Notes under the pieces: model-generated
What the model was told of the DNA's origin: nothing
What the model saw: only the letters and a program-made list of their open reading frames with translations
Database searches by the model: none
Origin: Streptomyces griseoviridis
Lineage (GTDB): Bacteria; Actinomycetota; Actinomycetes; Streptomycetales; Streptomycetaceae
DNA: 64,000 nt
Assembly (NCBI GenBank): GCA_014649155.1
Contig: BMSM01000005.1
Location: 124,001-188,000 of the forward strand
Direction: 5' to 3'
Part shown: one piece after another, positions 63,909-64,000 of the stretch
Position numbering within the stretch: the stretch's first letter is position 1
Layout: every line of letters starts with the position of its first letter
Made by a program: the position numbers and the translations under genes

Positions 63909-64000
63909 GGTCGAGGAGGCATCCGCCGCGTCGCAAGGGGGCCGGTCCCGGCGGCCGTTCAGGACGCGGGTGGCGGCGGCGGTCAGGGCCGCAGGTGCCG
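63909..64000. other. Window edge, upstream of SGNH gene
   Basis: 92 bases with no complete gene. A minus-strand frame reading RHLRP then TGA at 63985-63983 could be the end of a gene lying outside the window, but this is too short to call. Confidence 0.3.

Overview
The window is high-GC actinobacterial DNA and almost certainly chromosomal Streptomyces. Evidence: GTG/ATG starts with GGAGG-type ribosome sites, a four-gene conservon with a linked GAF gene, gas-vesicle-type proteins, a ydaO (c-di-AMP) riboswitch ahead of a cell-wall hydrolase, cysteine-free ribosomal protein paralogues, and a complete pentalenolactone-type terpenoid cluster. The mix of secreted enzymes, regulators, decayed genes and a secondary-metabolite cluster looks like accessory or arm-type sequence rather than core chromosome. 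No species is claimed.

Layout. 0-9.7 kb: partial tyrosine phosphatase; riboswitch-controlled LysM/M23 endopeptidase; SGNH hydrolase; metallo-beta-lactamase-fold (MBL) hydrolase; methyltransferase remnant; HTH regulator divergent from an MBL hydrolase/carboxylesterase pair; GNAT; small secreted protein. 9.9-12.7 kb: compact gas-vesicle-type operon with unusual fusions (GvpJ-like plus zinc ribbon; GvpA-like plus two PH/GRAM-like domains), a repeat-encoded small ORF, gvpK and gvpL/F. 12.9-15.2 kb: cysteine-free L33, L31 and L36, then a graveyard of IS481, MarR and surface-domain remnants, then a 25-residue bL37-like protein. 15.5-19.4 kb: conservon cvnA-D plus GAF gene. 19.6-22.8 kb: threonine catabolism (tdh-kbl) and a LysR regulator. 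22.8-26.0 kb: XRE-cupin regulator/GNAT, YjbR, and split transketolase behind a MerR/SoxR-type site.

26.1-27.0 kb: tRNA-Pro(GGG) with a duplicated 3' half 762 bp away, enclosing gene remnants: a scar of an integrated element that now supplies the C-terminus of a TetR regulator. 27.7-33.4 kb: TetR operator and hydrolase, Eis-like acetyltransferase, LLM flavin oxidoreductase, decayed genes, and a LuxR-HTH/SARP fusion regulator. 33.4-41.3 kb: an island of secreted enzymes: cutinase-like lipase, antigen-85-type esterase, Ntn-type acylase, and two wall hydrolases (lysozyme-like and M23) sharing the same seven-blade lectin propeller. 41.6-46.2 kb: FHA protein plus Ser/Thr kinase, HD hydrolase, LysR remnant, quinone-oxidoreductase-type reductase. 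46.4-48.3 kb: subtype-B tannase and a short inverted-repeat element.

48.4-62.3 kb, all on the minus strand: the pentalenolactone cluster, in transcription order gap1, penM, penH, penG, penF, penE, penD, penB, penA, penI, with an extra ispH translationally coupled to penI, a small orphan ORF coupled to ispH, and a 7Fe ferredoxin. Farnesyl diphosphate (PenB) is cyclised to pentalenene (PenA), oxidised to 1-deoxypentalenate (PenI), hydroxylated (PenH), dehydrogenated (PenF), lactonised (PenE), carried to pentalenolactone F (PenD) and rearranged to pentalenolactone (PenM). PenG is the likely exporter and Gap1 the resistant GAPDH target. The usual MarR-type regulator PenR is not seen in the window. 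A secreted SGNH hydrolase closes the window.
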